Shown here in pieces: positions 35,475 to 45,156 of a stretch of DNA of 64,000 nucleotides. The position numbers and the translations under genes are program-made. The notes beneath the pieces were generated by a model. It saw only the letters and a list, made by a program, of their open reading frames with translations, did not search any database and was not told the origin of the DNA. The stretch covers positions 62,001 through 126,000 of the forward strand of contig JAAESX010000059.1 in assembly GCA_024228935.1 (NCBI GenBank). Direction: 5' to 3'. The first letter of the stretch is position 1. The number at the start of each line of letters is the position of its first letter. Source of the stretch: Pseudomonadota bacterium. GTDB taxonomy: Bacteria > Myxococcota_A > UBA796 > CAJQPC01.

Positions 35475-35888
35475 TCAGTCCTTCTTCTCGGCTCGCCAGG
35501 ACCCGGCCAGCGTCGACTCCAGCGTCGCGCTCGCCTCGTCGCGGCCGCTCCAGACCTCGACCTCCCATCCTCCGTGGGCGCCCTCCTCGCCGATGAACAG
35601 GGTCAGGTCACCGATCCACTCGGTGAACACACCGGTCCCCGAGGCGACCCAGGCCTGATCGACCTCGAGCACCGTGGGTCCCTCGGTGAAGCACCCGCGC
35701 GTCGTGCTCACGTTCTGCTCGTTCCGCGCCAGCCCGTCGGGGAGCCACCAGCCATTCACCTGCAGCCGCTCGGCGTCCGCCATCGAGACGTCCAGGCTGA
35801 CGGTGCCCTCGGCGTCGCCGGACACCGGGCCCTCGTAGTACCCGACGACCGAGTCGCAGGGCGCGCAGGCAAGCAACAGTCCGAGCAT
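35475..35888 (-). CDS. small calycin-like lipoprotein (tandem copy 2)
   Basis: A 137-residue lipoprotein; MLGLLLAC with Cys8. The ATG overlaps the TGA of the upstream gene (TGATG). The mature part begins DSVVGYYEGPVSGDAEGTVS and is all beta by appearance, ending WRAEKKD. The opening aligns with that of its neighbour (VEGQWTGEFWGDDLEGTLE), and both have regularly spaced Trp/Gly, so they look like diverged tandem duplicates. No ligand-binding motif can be named. Confidence 0.72.
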   Translation of the reverse strand: MLGLLLACAPCDSVVGYYEGPVSGDAEGTVSLDVSMADAERLQVNGWWLPDGLARNEQNVSTTRGCFTEGPTVLEVDQAWVASGTGVFTEWIGDLTLFIGEEGAHGGWEVEVWSGRDEASATLESTLAGSWRAEKKD

Positions 35889-36319
35889 CAGTTCTGCCTC
35901 GCGGTCCAGTCGCCTTCGTACTCGCCGAACAAGGTGGGGCCGGCCCACCAGTCCGCGTCCCAGGTCCCATCGCCTTCGCGGTTGGTTCCGAAGTCGCCGT
36001 ACAGCTGCCCGTAGACCTGCTCGGTCCCCTCGTCGCCATCGAGCTCCCAGTACAGGAACAGCCCCAGGATCGCCCCGTCACCCGGGCACGAGTAGCTGCC
36101 GTACAGGTTGTTCTCGGCCTCGGGCGAGGCCGCGTCCTGCCAGATGCCACCGATGTGCGCCAGGGTCCGGTCGCTCGGGTCGGTCTCGAACTCGAGCTCG
36201 AGCGTGCCCTCCAGGTCATCGCCCCAGAACTCTCCCGTCCACTGCCCCTCGACCGGATTGCACGGACGGGAGCATGCAATCAGCGAGGCCAGCAGCGACG
36301 TGGCGAGGAGGATCCGCAC
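35888..36319 (-). CDS. small calycin-like lipoprotein (tandem copy 1)
   Basis: A 143-residue lipoprotein from a GTG start. Unlike most exported proteins in this window it has a conventional signal: MRILLATSLLASLIAC, with an Arg and Cys16. The mature protein is a Trp/Gly-rich beta domain (EGQWTGEFWGDDLEGTLELE; GGIWQDAASPEAENN; YEGDWTARQN) that could be a lipocalin/calycin-like barrel. It diverges from the TonB-receptor operon with a 56-bp gap. Confidence 0.72.
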   Translation of the reverse strand: MRILLATSLLASLIACSRPCNPVEGQWTGEFWGDDLEGTLELEFETDPSDRTLAHIGGIWQDAASPEAENNLYGSYSCPGDGAILGLFLYWELDGDEGTEQVYGQLYGDFGTNREGDGTWDADWWAGPTLFGEYEGDWTARQN

Positions 36320-36375
36320 GCCGCAAAGCTACCACCCGGCCCCGCGGTTGGCGTCGGAGGCCGTCTCGGGGCATC

Positions 36376-38673
36376 GTGCTGCCGATGCTGCTGCTCCCGC
36401 TGCTCGCGCCGATCCACGCCCAGGCCCCCGCGACGCTGTCCGGCGTGCTGGTCGACCGCGAGTCGGCGGAGCCGATCGAAGGCGCCATCGTGACGCTCAC
36501 CCTCGACGGGCTCGAGGTCGGAACCGGCGTGAGCGACGTCACCGGCGGGTTCCAGATCCGGACCCAGGCGGGCGTGCTCGACATCACCGTCGTGCACGAC
36601 GACTACGCCATCCTGAGCGACCGCGAGGAGGTCCGACCCGGCGACGAGGTCACCGTGAAGCTCCGGATGCGCCAGCCCGAGTCGATGACCATCGTCATCG
36701 TCGACGAGGCCGTCGGCGCCGAGGTCCACAAGACCGTCCTGTCCGTCGACGAGCTGAAGAGCGTCCCCGGGACGTTCGGCGACCCGGTGCGCGCGCTCCA
36801 GACCCTGCCGGGCGTCGCCCGACCGAACATCGCCGAGGGCGCGCTCGTGGTGCGCGGCGCCGAGGGCCTGAACACCGGGTACTACGTCGACGGGATGCCG
36901 GTCCCCTACATGTTCCACACCATGGTGGGCCGGAGCGTCATCACCAGCGGGTTCATCGACCAGGTCGAGTTCTTCCCCGGCGGCATGCCGAGCCGCTATG
37001 GTGAGGTCACCCAGGCCGCGGTCAACGTCGTGACCGACGCCAAGCCGGTCCAGTCGACCCACGCGACCATCCAGCTGGACATCCTGGACGGCTCGCTCTC
37101 GCTGGAGCACGAGCTCACCGACGACCTGGTGATGCGGGCCAGCGGTCGGTACTCCTGGATGCACGCGCTGATCTGGAGCGCCGCGACCGTCTCGGTGCTG
37201 CGGAACGGCGGCGAGTCCTACGAGTCTGGCTACTTCTCGCCCAAGTACGCGGACATGTTTGCGGATGTGCGCTGGCAGGCCACCGACGCGGACACGCTCT
37301 CGTTCATGGTGCTCGGCAGCCGGGACCGTCTGGTGCTGCGGCAGCCCCGCTACGACCTGGACGGAGACGGCGAGCCCGACCCACCGGACTGGGAAGGCCA
37401 GGACCTGCCGTACGACCCCGAGGAGTGGATCGACAAGCAGTTCATCCGGGCGCGCCTGAAGTGGGACCACGAGGGCGACGTTCGCAGCCACTCGACCTGG
37501 GTCGCGCTCGGCCCGGAGAAGAACCAGAACCTGCTGGGCGCCTGGTTCCTGTCGCGTGAGGGCCCCTACCGAGGGCGCACAGAGGGATTCAGCACAATCG
37601 TCCGACGCGACGAGACCTGGAAGCTCCAGGGCGAGAACCGTGTCGTGTACGGCGGACAGCTCACGCTCCGCCCGGTCGTGGCGTACGACTTCCAGGACAT
37701 CTACGAGGACCCCGAAGCCGAGATCCCCGAGACCCGGGACGACCAGGCCGTCGGGTCTGTGTGGGTCGAGCCCCAGATCCGCACGGACAACTGGTACGTC
37801 GCGCCCGGCATCCGAGGGACCGCCTACGCCTGGAACGGCGACACCTCGCTCCAAGCCGAGCCACGCATCTCTGTGCGTCGCGACATCGGCAACGACTGGT
37901 ACGGAAAGGCCGCCATCGGTCGCTACAGCCAGATGCCGCCGGTCGAGCGGTACGCCCAGGGAATCGGCAACCCCGAGCTTCCCATCATGACGGCCTGGCA
38001 GGCGTCGATCGGTGCGGAGGGCCCGCTCCCGCGAGGGCTCTCGGTCGACGCCTCGATCTACGGCTCGGTGATGAACGACCTCATCGTCCGGAACCTCGTC
38101 AGCGAGATCTACACCGAGGACGACGTCGCCTACACCGAGCTCCGCCCCGAGTTCCTGCAGGTCCAGGGCTACGCCGCGGGCGTCGAGGGGCTGATCCGGA
38201 TGCAGCCCACCGGGTCTCGGTTCTGGGGCTGGGTCAGCTTCACGGCCGGCCGCGCCATCCGTGTGGACAAGGGCCTGGGCACCTTCTCGGGAGACTACGA
38301 CCAGCCACTGTCGCTGACTGTGTTGGGCGCGTACGACCTGCCGCGGGACTTCGAGCTGTCCGGCCGCGTGCAGTTCACGTCCGGCCAGCCGCACACGCCT
38401 CTGTATGGAGTGTATGTCCCGGACGACTCCTGGTTCACCGAGTACCGAGGAGAGATCAACAGCGAGCGCTATCCGTACTTCTTCCGCATCGACGTCCGCG
38501 CACAGAAGACCTGGGAGGGCCGTCGAGCCGACTGGGTGTTCTACCTGGACGTCTACAACGTGACATGGCGGAAGAACGCGTTCCTGGCGACGTACGACTA
38601 CGACTACAGCGAGCTCGTGCCTCTGGCGCACCTGCCGCTCCTGCCCACCCTCGGCGTGGAGGCGCACTTCTGA
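36376..38673 (+). CDS. TonB-dependent receptor with carboxypeptidase-regulatory-like domain
   Basis: A 765-residue outer-membrane receptor. I start at the GTG at 36376 (MLPMLLLPLLAPIHAQ); an ATG three codons later is equally possible, and no close Shine-Dalgarno is seen. The mature N-terminus is a carboxypeptidase D regulatory-like domain (~20-100: GVLVDRESAEPIEGAIVTL), then a plug (~115-215: DPVRALQTLPGVARPN; IDQVEFFPGGMPSRYGE), then a 22-strand-type barrel ending EAHF with a C-terminal Phe. This is the SusC-like/proteobacterial type with an extra N-terminal Ig-like domain. It overlaps the next gene by one base and heads a four-gene operon. The substrate is unknown. Confidence 0.88.
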   Translation: MLPMLLLPLLAPIHAQAPATLSGVLVDRESAEPIEGAIVTLTLDGLEVGTGVSDVTGGFQIRTQAGVLDITVVHDDYAILSDREEVRPGDEVTVKLRMRQPESMTIVIVDEAVGAEVHKTVLSVDELKSVPGTFGDPVRALQTLPGVARPNIAEGALVVRGAEGLNTGYYVDGMPVPYMFHTMVGRSVITSGFIDQVEFFPGGMPSRYGEVTQAAVNVVTDAKPVQSTHATIQLDILDGSLSLEHELTDDLVMRASGRYSWMHALIWSAATVSVLRNGGESYESGYFSPKYADMFADVRWQATDADTLSFMVLGSRDRLVLRQPRYDLDGDGEPDPPDWEGQDLPYDPEEWIDKQFIRARLKWDHEGDVRSHSTWVALGPEKNQNLLGAWFLSREGPYRGRTEGFSTIVRRDETWKLQGENRVVYGGQLTLRPVVAYDFQDIYEDPEAEIPETRDDQAVGSVWVEPQIRTDNWYVAPGIRGTAYAWNGDTSLQAEPRISVRRDIGNDWYGKAAIGRYSQMPPVERYAQGIGNPELPIMTAWQASIGAEGPLPRGLSVDASIYGSVMNDLIVRNLVSEIYTEDDVAYTELRPEFLQVQGYAAGVEGLIRMQPTGSRFWGWVSFTAGRAIRVDKGLGTFSGDYDQPLSLTVLGAYDLPRDFELSGRVQFTSGQPHTPLYGVYVPDDSWFTEYRGEINSERYPYFFRIDVRAQKTWEGRRADWVFYLDVYNVTWRKNAFLATYDYDYSELVPLAHLPLLPTLGVEAHF

Positions 38674-39587
38674 TGCGAACCGATCTCCTGCGAACCGGGC
38701 TCGCCAGCCTGGCGCTGCTCACGCTGACCGGGTGCTTCGGCGAGCTATTCGCCGGCCGCACGGTCTACATGTCGACCGAGTACCTCATCGAGCAGCCCCG
38801 CATCGGGGGCATCTCGCTCGATCCGCCCAGGCTCGAGGCCGGTCGGGAATACGAGCTGTCCTGGCTGATGCTCGCGCCCGAGGACGCCGCCACCCTGGGC
38901 GACGTGACGGTCACCACCTGTGGCCTGGGGCGCGACGTTCCCACCTACATCTGGGACCTGAACTGCTTCCAGATCCCCGACGAGGTCACGCCGCTCGCGA
39001 CCGGGAGCGGCGTCGACTCGGTGACCTTCACGCCGCCGGACACCCCGACGCTCGACGACTGCAACGCCGCGCTCGAGGAGGAGCAGGACGACATCCCCGA
39101 CAGCTGGGGCGACACCGGCTGGCGGGCCGACGACTTCGGTTGTGCGCACCAGCTGCCCATCCTGATCGAGGCCGAGGTCGACGGCACGCCCACGTTCGCC
39201 GCGAGCTTCGTCGAGTGGTTCCCCGAGGCCCAGGACGAAGAGATGCCTCCCGCGGCCCGCACCGAGCGCATCGCCATCCAGGCACCGGACTCGGGAGCGG
39301 CCGGCGAGACCGTCGAGGTCACCCTGGTGGTGGCGGGCGACCACCGGCGCGGCGAGTTCCAGTGGTACGTCGACGGCGGCGTGCTGGAGAACACGGGCTG
39401 GACGGCCGCGGCGACGTTCGTGGACGACGACCCGGCCTGGCCCGACGGCTACACCACGACCCTGAACCGGTGGACGCTGCCCGACGAGGGCGAGCCACGC
39501 GTCTTCGCGGTGCTCCCGAGCTCGGACGGCTGGGAGGTCTACGCCGCGAACTCGACCTGGGCGGGCACACGCGTGGAGGTCCGATGA
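38673..39587 (+). CDS. lipoprotein, second gene of TonB-receptor operon
   Basis: A 304-residue lipoprotein; the ATG shares a base with the receptor's TGA (TGATG). The signal is conventional (MRTDLLRTGLASLALLTLTGC, Cys21). The mature protein is acidic and beta-rich, with five Cys (VTTCGLG, DLNCFQIP, LDDCNAAL, DFGCAHQL) and a second Ig-like half (~205-300: VEVTLVVAGDHRRGEFQWYV). It may be an outer-leaflet partner of the receptor in the manner of SusD-like or surface binding lipoproteins, but it has no SusD homology that I can see. Confidence 0.78.
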   Translation: MRTDLLRTGLASLALLTLTGCFGELFAGRTVYMSTEYLIEQPRIGGISLDPPRLEAGREYELSWLMLAPEDAATLGDVTVTTCGLGRDVPTYIWDLNCFQIPDEVTPLATGSGVDSVTFTPPDTPTLDDCNAALEEEQDDIPDSWGDTGWRADDFGCAHQLPILIEAEVDGTPTFAASFVEWFPEAQDEEMPPAARTERIAIQAPDSGAAGETVEVTLVVAGDHRRGEFQWYVDGGVLENTGWTAAATFVDDDPAWPDGYTTTLNRWTLPDEGEPRVFAVLPSSDGWEVYAANSTWAGTRVEVR

Positions 39588-40363
39588 TCCCGCTCCTGCT
39601 GGCGTGCTCCAGCTCGAACTCCGAGCCGAGCTGGAAGGCGATCAACGGCGTGGACGTGAGCCGCTTCCTGCGCATCCCGTACATGTCCGCCCCCATCGCG
39701 GCGACGCCGGGCCAGACCATGACGCTCACCTTCGAGGTGGTCGACCGGGAGCGCGACGACATCGAGATCCTCATCCCCAAGGCGCCGCCGGGACTGACGG
39801 TGGACAAGGGCAAGCTCGGCGCGACCTGGGACGTGCCGCAGGACTACTGGGACAGCTTCGAGCTCGAGGTCATCGCGATGGACGAGCACGGCGCCTTCGA
39901 GGTCGTGTACGTGCCCTTCGAGATCGACGGCGGCACCTGGCAGGACGACACGGGCGGGCTGGGTGCGGGGACGTGGCTGTACGGGCTGGCGGACGTCTCG
40001 ACCGGGTTCGACGGCGAGCTGGCGTTGATCGAGCAGACCGAGGACGTGGACTGTACGTGGTACTGGCCGGAGACATCGCTGGTCGCCACGGTGGAGGACT
40101 GTGACGTGTGCGACCGCGCCTGGGAGGTGACGGCCACCGGCGGGACGACGGCGGATGGGGACTGCGCGGACGTCGCGATGGCCACGGAGACGTTCCCCCC
40201 GACGCGCGTCGGGTTCGCCGCCACCTACTCGTTCCGGGGGTACGAGCTGACGAATGTCGTGCTGACCGAGGTCGAAGACTACGGCTGGGCGCCGGTCGGA
40301 GAGGGTACGCTCGTCGACGACACGCTCGAGTTCATCGCCCCCTTGGAGTCTCCCGAAGAGTGA
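39584..40363 (+). CDS. lipoprotein, third gene of TonB-receptor operon
   Basis: A 259-residue lipoprotein starting ATGA over the preceding stop. MIPLLLAC is an 8-residue signal. Residues ~30-110 resemble a cadherin/putative Ig domain that starts a polypeptide (AATPGQTMTLTFEVVD; LGATWDVPQDYWDSFELEVI). The second half has a Cys cluster (VDCTWYWPE; DCDVCDRAWE; GDCADVAM) that probably forms disulphides, consistent with the TlpA-domain protein encoded next. Function unknown. Confidence 0.76.
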   Translation: MIPLLLACSSSNSEPSWKAINGVDVSRFLRIPYMSAPIAATPGQTMTLTFEVVDRERDDIEILIPKAPPGLTVDKGKLGATWDVPQDYWDSFELEVIAMDEHGAFEVVYVPFEIDGGTWQDDTGGLGAGTWLYGLADVSTGFDGELALIEQTEDVDCTWYWPETSLVATVEDCDVCDRAWEVTATGGTTADGDCADVAMATETFPPTRVGFAATYSFRGYELTNVVLTEVEDYGWAPVGEGTLVDDTLEFIAPLESPEE

Positions 40364-42333
40364 TCTGGCTCGTCGCCACCGCCTGGGCCGAGGCCCCGAT
40401 GACCGACCTCCGTGAGGGCTGGTACCTGCTGGAGTCCGGCCGGGTCGAGGAGGCCGTCTATGTGGCGAGCGACCTGCTCGCCGAGGACCCGGGCGACCTG
40501 GGCGCCCATCGCCTCTACATCAACAGCCTGGTCCGGGGCCTGCGCGGCACCGACGAGGCCCGCGCGATGTACGAGGCGTGGGTGGCGGCGGAACCGGAGA
40601 CCGACGCAGCCCGCTTCGGCCTGGCGGTCACGCTGGCGTGGACGCACGACGACCAGGGGCCCTGGTGCGACCGCGTCGACGACCTGCTGGCGGAGACACC
40701 GTCGGACCCGGAGGACGCCTACTGGTGGCACCGGGCCCGGTATGAGGTCGCCCGGACCTGCCCCGGCGACCGCGACGCCGAGCGGAACGCCCTGGCCGCT
40801 CTCGAGGGCGACGCGGCGTTCGGCTACCTCGTGAGGCTGCGGCTGGCGGACGGCGAGGTGGACGCCGCGCTCGCCGAGGACCTGAGGCGCTGGTACGCGT
40901 CGACGCCCCATGACCCGCCCTACGTGGGCTCGCTGTTTGCTGAACAGCTTCAGGGTGATGCGCTCGAAGAGGCCCAGGCCGACGCCGTCGAGGCCGCCCG
41001 CGCCGCAGTGGCGCTGGACACACCGGTTTCCGTGTGGAACGGCATCAAGGGCCTACGAGCCGCCGGCCTCGAGGCCGAGGAGGAGGCCGCCACTGCGCGC
41101 CTCGAGACGCTCGATCCCGGCCGCTTCCAGGCGCAGCGCCGACAGGCCGACGACGCCGTGTGGCTGACCCGAGCCCCCCGGTCGTCCGAGACCCGCGAGA
41201 TCTACTACGCCCAACGGAAGACGCCGCCACTGCGCGCGCTCCTCGCGCTGAACGCGCTCGAGGTCCCCGACGACGGACCCGACCGCGCCGAGTGGGAGCA
41301 CTACGTCGGCGAAAACAAGGGCTACGGCGGCCGCAAGGGTGCGGAACTGATTCACTATCGCCGATCAATGGAAGCGGACCCGACCCCGGCTCGGACCAAC
41401 ACGTACGCCTGGGCAGCGGCGCAGCGCGGCGAAGAGCTGGTGCACGCGCTGACCGTCATGGACACGCTGCTGGCGACGCCTCCGACGTGGGATGCGCGCG
41501 AGGGCGAGACATGGGTTCGCGGCTACCCGGAGTGGCGCGCCGAGCAGCTGCAACTCCGCGCCCGGTACCTGGACACCCGCGCAGCCGTCCTGCTGGCCAT
41601 GGACCGCTCCGACGAAGCGGGTCGGGATCTGGCCGAGGCCGTCACCCTGGCGGACCAGCCGATCCACCACCTTCACTACGGTCTGTGGCTCGCGAAGCGG
41701 GGCTCGGACGAGGCCGCCCTCTTCCACCTCGGCCGGGCGCTCGCCGGAGGCACCGGGCATGGCGCCGAGCGGCGGGAAGCGACCGACAAAGCATCGGAAC
41801 TGTTCGAGAAGCTTCGCTGGGCGCCCGACTTCGACCTGTGGCTGGCGTCACAGGCGCCGGCGGAGACCGTCGCCCCCTGGATGTTCGACGCGCTGCCCGA
41901 CTACCGGGTCGGTCAACCCTTCCCGGACCTGGAGTTCCAGCTGGACGGCGAGACGAGGAAGGTGTCGGACTTCAAGGGCGTTCGGGTCATCGATCTGTGG
42001 GCGACCTGGTGCGGCCCCTGTGTCGCTGCTCTGCCCCATGTGTCGGAGACTGCACGGCAATATGAAGGTCGCGCCACGGTGCTGGCACTGTCCGTGGATG
42101 GGTCGATCGAGGACGTCGAAGGCTTCCGCGACAGGCCGCGCAAGCCCGCCTACACCGAGGGCTACGCCGGCCGGGACGCGATGACCGAAGCGGGCGTGCG
42201 TGCCATCCCGGCGGTGTTCGTGCTGGACGCCGACGGGTACATCGTCGACTACTGGACGGCCGCTCGCGGAGAGCGGCTGCACCGGGCCCTCGACCTCGCG
42301 CTCGAGGCCGAGGAGCCGTCGGTCAGCCCGTAG
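40360..42333 (+). CDS. TPR protein with C-terminal TlpA-like thioredoxin domain
   Basis: A 657-residue exported protein from a GTG overlapping the previous stop (GTGA). MIWLVATAWA is a 10-residue signal. Residues ~15-510 are TPR-like helices (LLESGRVEEAVYVASDLLAE; HLHYGLWLAKRGSDEAALFH). The last ~130 residues are a TlpA/ResA-like redoxin: PDLEFQLDGETRKVSDFKG, VIDLWATWCGPCVAALPHV with an intact CGPC, and AIPAVFVLDADGYIVDYW with the cis-Pro. It closes the TonB-receptor operon and could reduce or isomerise disulphides in the Cys-rich lipoprotein encoded before it. The 3' end overlaps cysNC by 11 bp, tail to tail. Confidence 0.86.
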   Translation: MIWLVATAWAEAPMTDLREGWYLLESGRVEEAVYVASDLLAEDPGDLGAHRLYINSLVRGLRGTDEARAMYEAWVAAEPETDAARFGLAVTLAWTHDDQGPWCDRVDDLLAETPSDPEDAYWWHRARYEVARTCPGDRDAERNALAALEGDAAFGYLVRLRLADGEVDAALAEDLRRWYASTPHDPPYVGSLFAEQLQGDALEEAQADAVEAARAAVALDTPVSVWNGIKGLRAAGLEAEEEAATARLETLDPGRFQAQRRQADDAVWLTRAPRSSETREIYYAQRKTPPLRALLALNALEVPDDGPDRAEWEHYVGENKGYGGRKGAELIHYRRSMEADPTPARTNTYAWAAAQRGEELVHALTVMDTLLATPPTWDAREGETWVRGYPEWRAEQLQLRARYLDTRAAVLLAMDRSDEAGRDLAEAVTLADQPIHHLHYGLWLAKRGSDEAALFHLGRALAGGTGHGAERREATDKASELFEKLRWAPDFDLWLASQAPAETVAPWMFDALPDYRVGQPFPDLEFQLDGETRKVSDFKGVRVIDLWATWCGPCVAALPHVSETARQYEGRATVLALSVDGSIEDVEGFRDRPRKPAYTEGYAGRDAMTEAGVRAIPAVFVLDADGYIVDYWTAARGERLHRALDLALEAEEPSVSP

Positions 42334-44206
42334 GCCGCTCGAACTGACCGCGGGCCTCGAGGGCCGCGATGATGGTGTCCACCGCCTCGGACAGCCGCAT
42401 GGCGTCCAGGGCCAGCGTGACGTCCGGGGTCATGGGCGCCTCGAAGCCAGAGAAGTCCGCGTTGGGGCGGCGCTCCCGACACAGGCCCTCGTCCGTGTTG
42501 ACGTAGACGTGCAGCACCCGCTCGGCGCCGACGCGCTCGCGCAGGATGGCCCGGTCCGCCCGCTTGAAGCTCGGGTACGCCGCGATGCTGAGCATCCCGG
42601 CGTCCGTGGCCGCGCGGCAAGCCGACGACACGCCCGCCAGGTCCTCGCCCGTCGGATCGACCACCGTGGCGGTGCGGTCCTGGTCGAAGAGGCGGCGCTC
42701 CAGCGCATACGCCAGCGCCCAGCGACCCGATCCGGGCAGCCCGGTGAGCCAGATGGTCGCGCCGTGCTGACCCAGGCGGTCGAAGCGCTCGCGCGGCGAC
42801 ACCTGGGTCTTGGGGCGGATGGCCGAGCCGGCGCGGGCCTCCTTGAGGAGGTCGTCCAGGTCCTGGCCGCCGTCCTTGGCCTCGATCATCCCAGCCGCGA
42901 CGGTGTTGTTCGTCAGCGAGTCGATGAGAATGAACGAGCCGGTCGCCCGGTTCTTGCTGTAGTCGTCGAAGTACAGCGCGCGCGTACAGGTGATGCTGAC
43001 GCGACCGATGTCGTTCAGCGCCAGGCTCCCCGGCACGTTCTCGAGCGACTCCATGTCCATCTTGAAGTGGACGGTGTCGACCTGAGCACGGACGGTCTGT
43101 GTCGTGTGCTTGAGCAGGTAGCTCTTCTGTGTGTCGAGGTCGCCCTCGCTCATCCACACCAGACTGGCCTCGAACGTACGCGACACGGTCGGCAGGTTGT
43201 CGGCGCGAACGATCATGTCGCCGCGGCTGATGTCGATCTCGTCCTCGAGTCGGATGGTCACCGACTGGGGGACATTCGCGCTGGCCGCCTCGACACCCAG
43301 GACGTCGACGGCCTCGACGACACTGCTCTTGCCGCTCGGGAGCGTCAGGATGGTGTCGCCCTTCTTCACGCCGCCGCTGGCGATCTGGCCAGCGAACCCG
43401 CGGTAGTTCAGGTTCGGACGCAACACGGACTGGACCGGGAACCGGAAGTCCACCGTGTTGTTGTCGTCGTGGATCTCCACCGTCTCCAGGTACTGGAGGA
43501 CGTTGGCGCCGTCGTACCAGGGGGTCTTCTCGGACGGCTCCACGATGTTCACGCCCTTGAGCGCGGACACCGGGAAGAACGTGATGTCCTTGAACGACAG
43601 GTCCTTGGCGAACTCGCGGAAGTCCATGCGGATCCGCTCGAACACCTGCTGGTCGTAGTCGACCAGGTCCATCTTGTTCACGCAGACCGCAAGGTGCGGG
43701 ATGCCGAGCAGCGACGCGATGGTCGCGTGGCGGCGGGACTGCGGGAGCACCCCCAGACGCGCGTCGATCAGGATGATGCCGACGTTCGCCGTCGACGCGC
43801 CCGTGACCATGTTCCGCGTGTACTGGATGTGGCCTGGGGTGTCCGCGATGATGAACTTGCGGATGTCGGTCGAGAAGTAGCGGTACGCCACGTCGATCGT
43901 GATGCCCTGCTCGCGCTCGGCCCGAAGACCGTCCGTGAGCAGCGAGAAGTCGATCTCGCCGTCTTCCAGCTTCGACGCTGACTTCACGGCGGCGAGCTGA
44001 TCCTCGTACACCATGCCGGTGTCGTGGAGCATACGGCCGATGAGCGTGCTCTTGCCGTCGTCGACGCTGCCGACTGCGACGAAGCGCAGGAGCTCCTTCT
44101 GCTCGTACTTGCTGAGGTAGCCCTCGATGTCCGAGCGGATGAGCGCGTCATCGTGCTCGCGCTTGTCGGTCTGCGTGTGGAGACCCTGGCTGTCCGTGGT
44201 GGCCAT
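42323..44206 (-). CDS. cysN: sulfate adenylyltransferase subunit 1 with degenerate APS kinase domain
   Basis: A 627-residue CysNC fusion. Residues ~38-455 are the EF-Tu-like GTPase that drives ATP sulfurylase: GSVDDGKST (46-54), ADTPGHIQYTRNM, VNKMDLVDY, and two beta-barrels. Residues ~480-627 occupy the APS kinase position, but the domain is eroded. The P-loop is GLPGSGRWALA, with Arg for the catalytic Lys and Trp for the Ser/Thr, and the DGDNxR and LGFSxxDR blocks are absent. So it likely makes APS but not PAPS. The ATG shares a base with the TAA of cysD (TAATG). No cysH/cysC is seen nearby. Confidence 0.9.
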   Translation of the reverse strand: MATTDSQGLHTQTDKREHDDALIRSDIEGYLSKYEQKELLRFVAVGSVDDGKSTLIGRMLHDTGMVYEDQLAAVKSASKLEDGEIDFSLLTDGLRAEREQGITIDVAYRYFSTDIRKFIIADTPGHIQYTRNMVTGASTANVGIILIDARLGVLPQSRRHATIASLLGIPHLAVCVNKMDLVDYDQQVFERIRMDFREFAKDLSFKDITFFPVSALKGVNIVEPSEKTPWYDGANVLQYLETVEIHDDNNTVDFRFPVQSVLRPNLNYRGFAGQIASGGVKKGDTILTLPSGKSSVVEAVDVLGVEAASANVPQSVTIRLEDEIDISRGDMIVRADNLPTVSRTFEASLVWMSEGDLDTQKSYLLKHTTQTVRAQVDTVHFKMDMESLENVPGSLALNDIGRVSITCTRALYFDDYSKNRATGSFILIDSLTNNTVAAGMIEAKDGGQDLDDLLKEARAGSAIRPKTQVSPRERFDRLGQHGATIWLTGLPGSGRWALAYALERRLFDQDRTATVVDPTGEDLAGVSSACRAATDAGMLSIAAYPSFKRADRAILRERVGAERVLHVYVNTDEGLCRERRPNADFSGFEAPMTPDVTLALDAMRLSEAVDTIIAALEARGQFERPTG

Positions 44207-45120
44207 TAGAAGTAGCCCTCCCGCTTCTTGCGTTCCATCGAGCCGTCCTCGTCGAAGTCGATGAGTCGACCCTGGCGCTCGGAGAAGGTGTTGGTGAGCA
44301 TCTCCTGCACGACCTCGGGGACCGTGGCCGCCTCGGACTCGACCGCGCCCGAGAGCGGGTAGCAGCCAAGGGTGCGGAACCGCACGGACTTCATCATCGG
44401 GACCTCGCCTTCCTTGAGGCGCATCCGATCGTCGTCGACCATGATCAGCGTGCCGTCGCGGACGACGACCGGGCGGACCTTGGCCAGGTACAGGGGAACG
44501 ATGTCGATGTTCTCGCGCATGATGTAGAGCCACACGTCCAACTCGGTCCAGTTGGACAGCGGGAAGACACGGACGCTCTCACCCTTGCGGATGCGCGTGT
44601 TGTAGCTGTTCCAGAGCTCGGGGCGCTGGTTCTTCGGGTCCCACTGGTGGAACTGGTCCCGGAAGCTGAAGATGCGCTCCTTGGCGCGACTCCGCTCCTC
44701 GTCCCGGCGGGCACCACCGAACGCACAGTCGTAGCCGTACTTGTTCAGCGCCTGCTTCAGACCGTCGGTCTTCATCACGCCCGTGTAGTGGTTGGACCCG
44801 AAGTCGAACGGGTTCATGTCCTGGGACTGGCCGTCGGCGTTGATGTGGACCTTCAGGTCGATGCCGTTCCGCTTGGCGTACGCGTCGCGGAACGTGATCA
44901 TCTCGCTGAACTTCCAGGTCGTGTCGACGTGGAGGAACGGGAACGGCGGCTTGCCCGGCGCGAAGGCCTTCAAGGCGAGGTGCGCCATGACGCCGCTGTC
45001 CTTGCCGATCGAGTAGAGCATCACCGGGTTGTCGAACTCGGCCGCGGCTTCGCGGATGATGTGGATGCTCTCGGTCTCGAGCTGCTGCAGATGCGTCAGG
45101 GTCTGACGGGGAAGGTCCAT
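44206..45120 (-). CDS. cysD: sulfate adenylyltransferase subunit 2
   Basis: A 304-residue ATP pyrophosphatase-fold subunit. The PP-loop is [58 protein letters not shown] and [15 protein letters not shown] are diagnostic for CysD. Length is typical. It is the first gene of cysD-cysN, which make adenosine 5'-phosphosulfate from sulfate and ATP with GTP hydrolysis. Confidence 0.95.
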   Translation of the reverse strand: MDLPRQTLTHLQQLETESIHIIREAAAEFDNPVMLYSIGKDSGVMAHLALKAFAPGKPPFPFLHVDTTWKFSEMITFRDAYAKRNGIDLKVHINADGQSQDMNPFDFGSNHYTGVMKTDGLKQALNKYGYDCAFGGARRDEERSRAKERIFSFRDQFHQWDPKNQRPELWNSYNTRIRKGESVRVFPLSNWTELDVWLYIMRENIDIVPLYLAKVRPVVVRDGTLIMVDDDRMRLKEGEVPMMKSVRFRTLGCYPLSGAVESEAATVPEVVQEMLTNTFSERQGRLIDFDEDGSMERKKREGYF

Positions 45121-45156
45121 GGGGTCCCTGAAGAGAGAGGGGAAACGGACCCTCTT

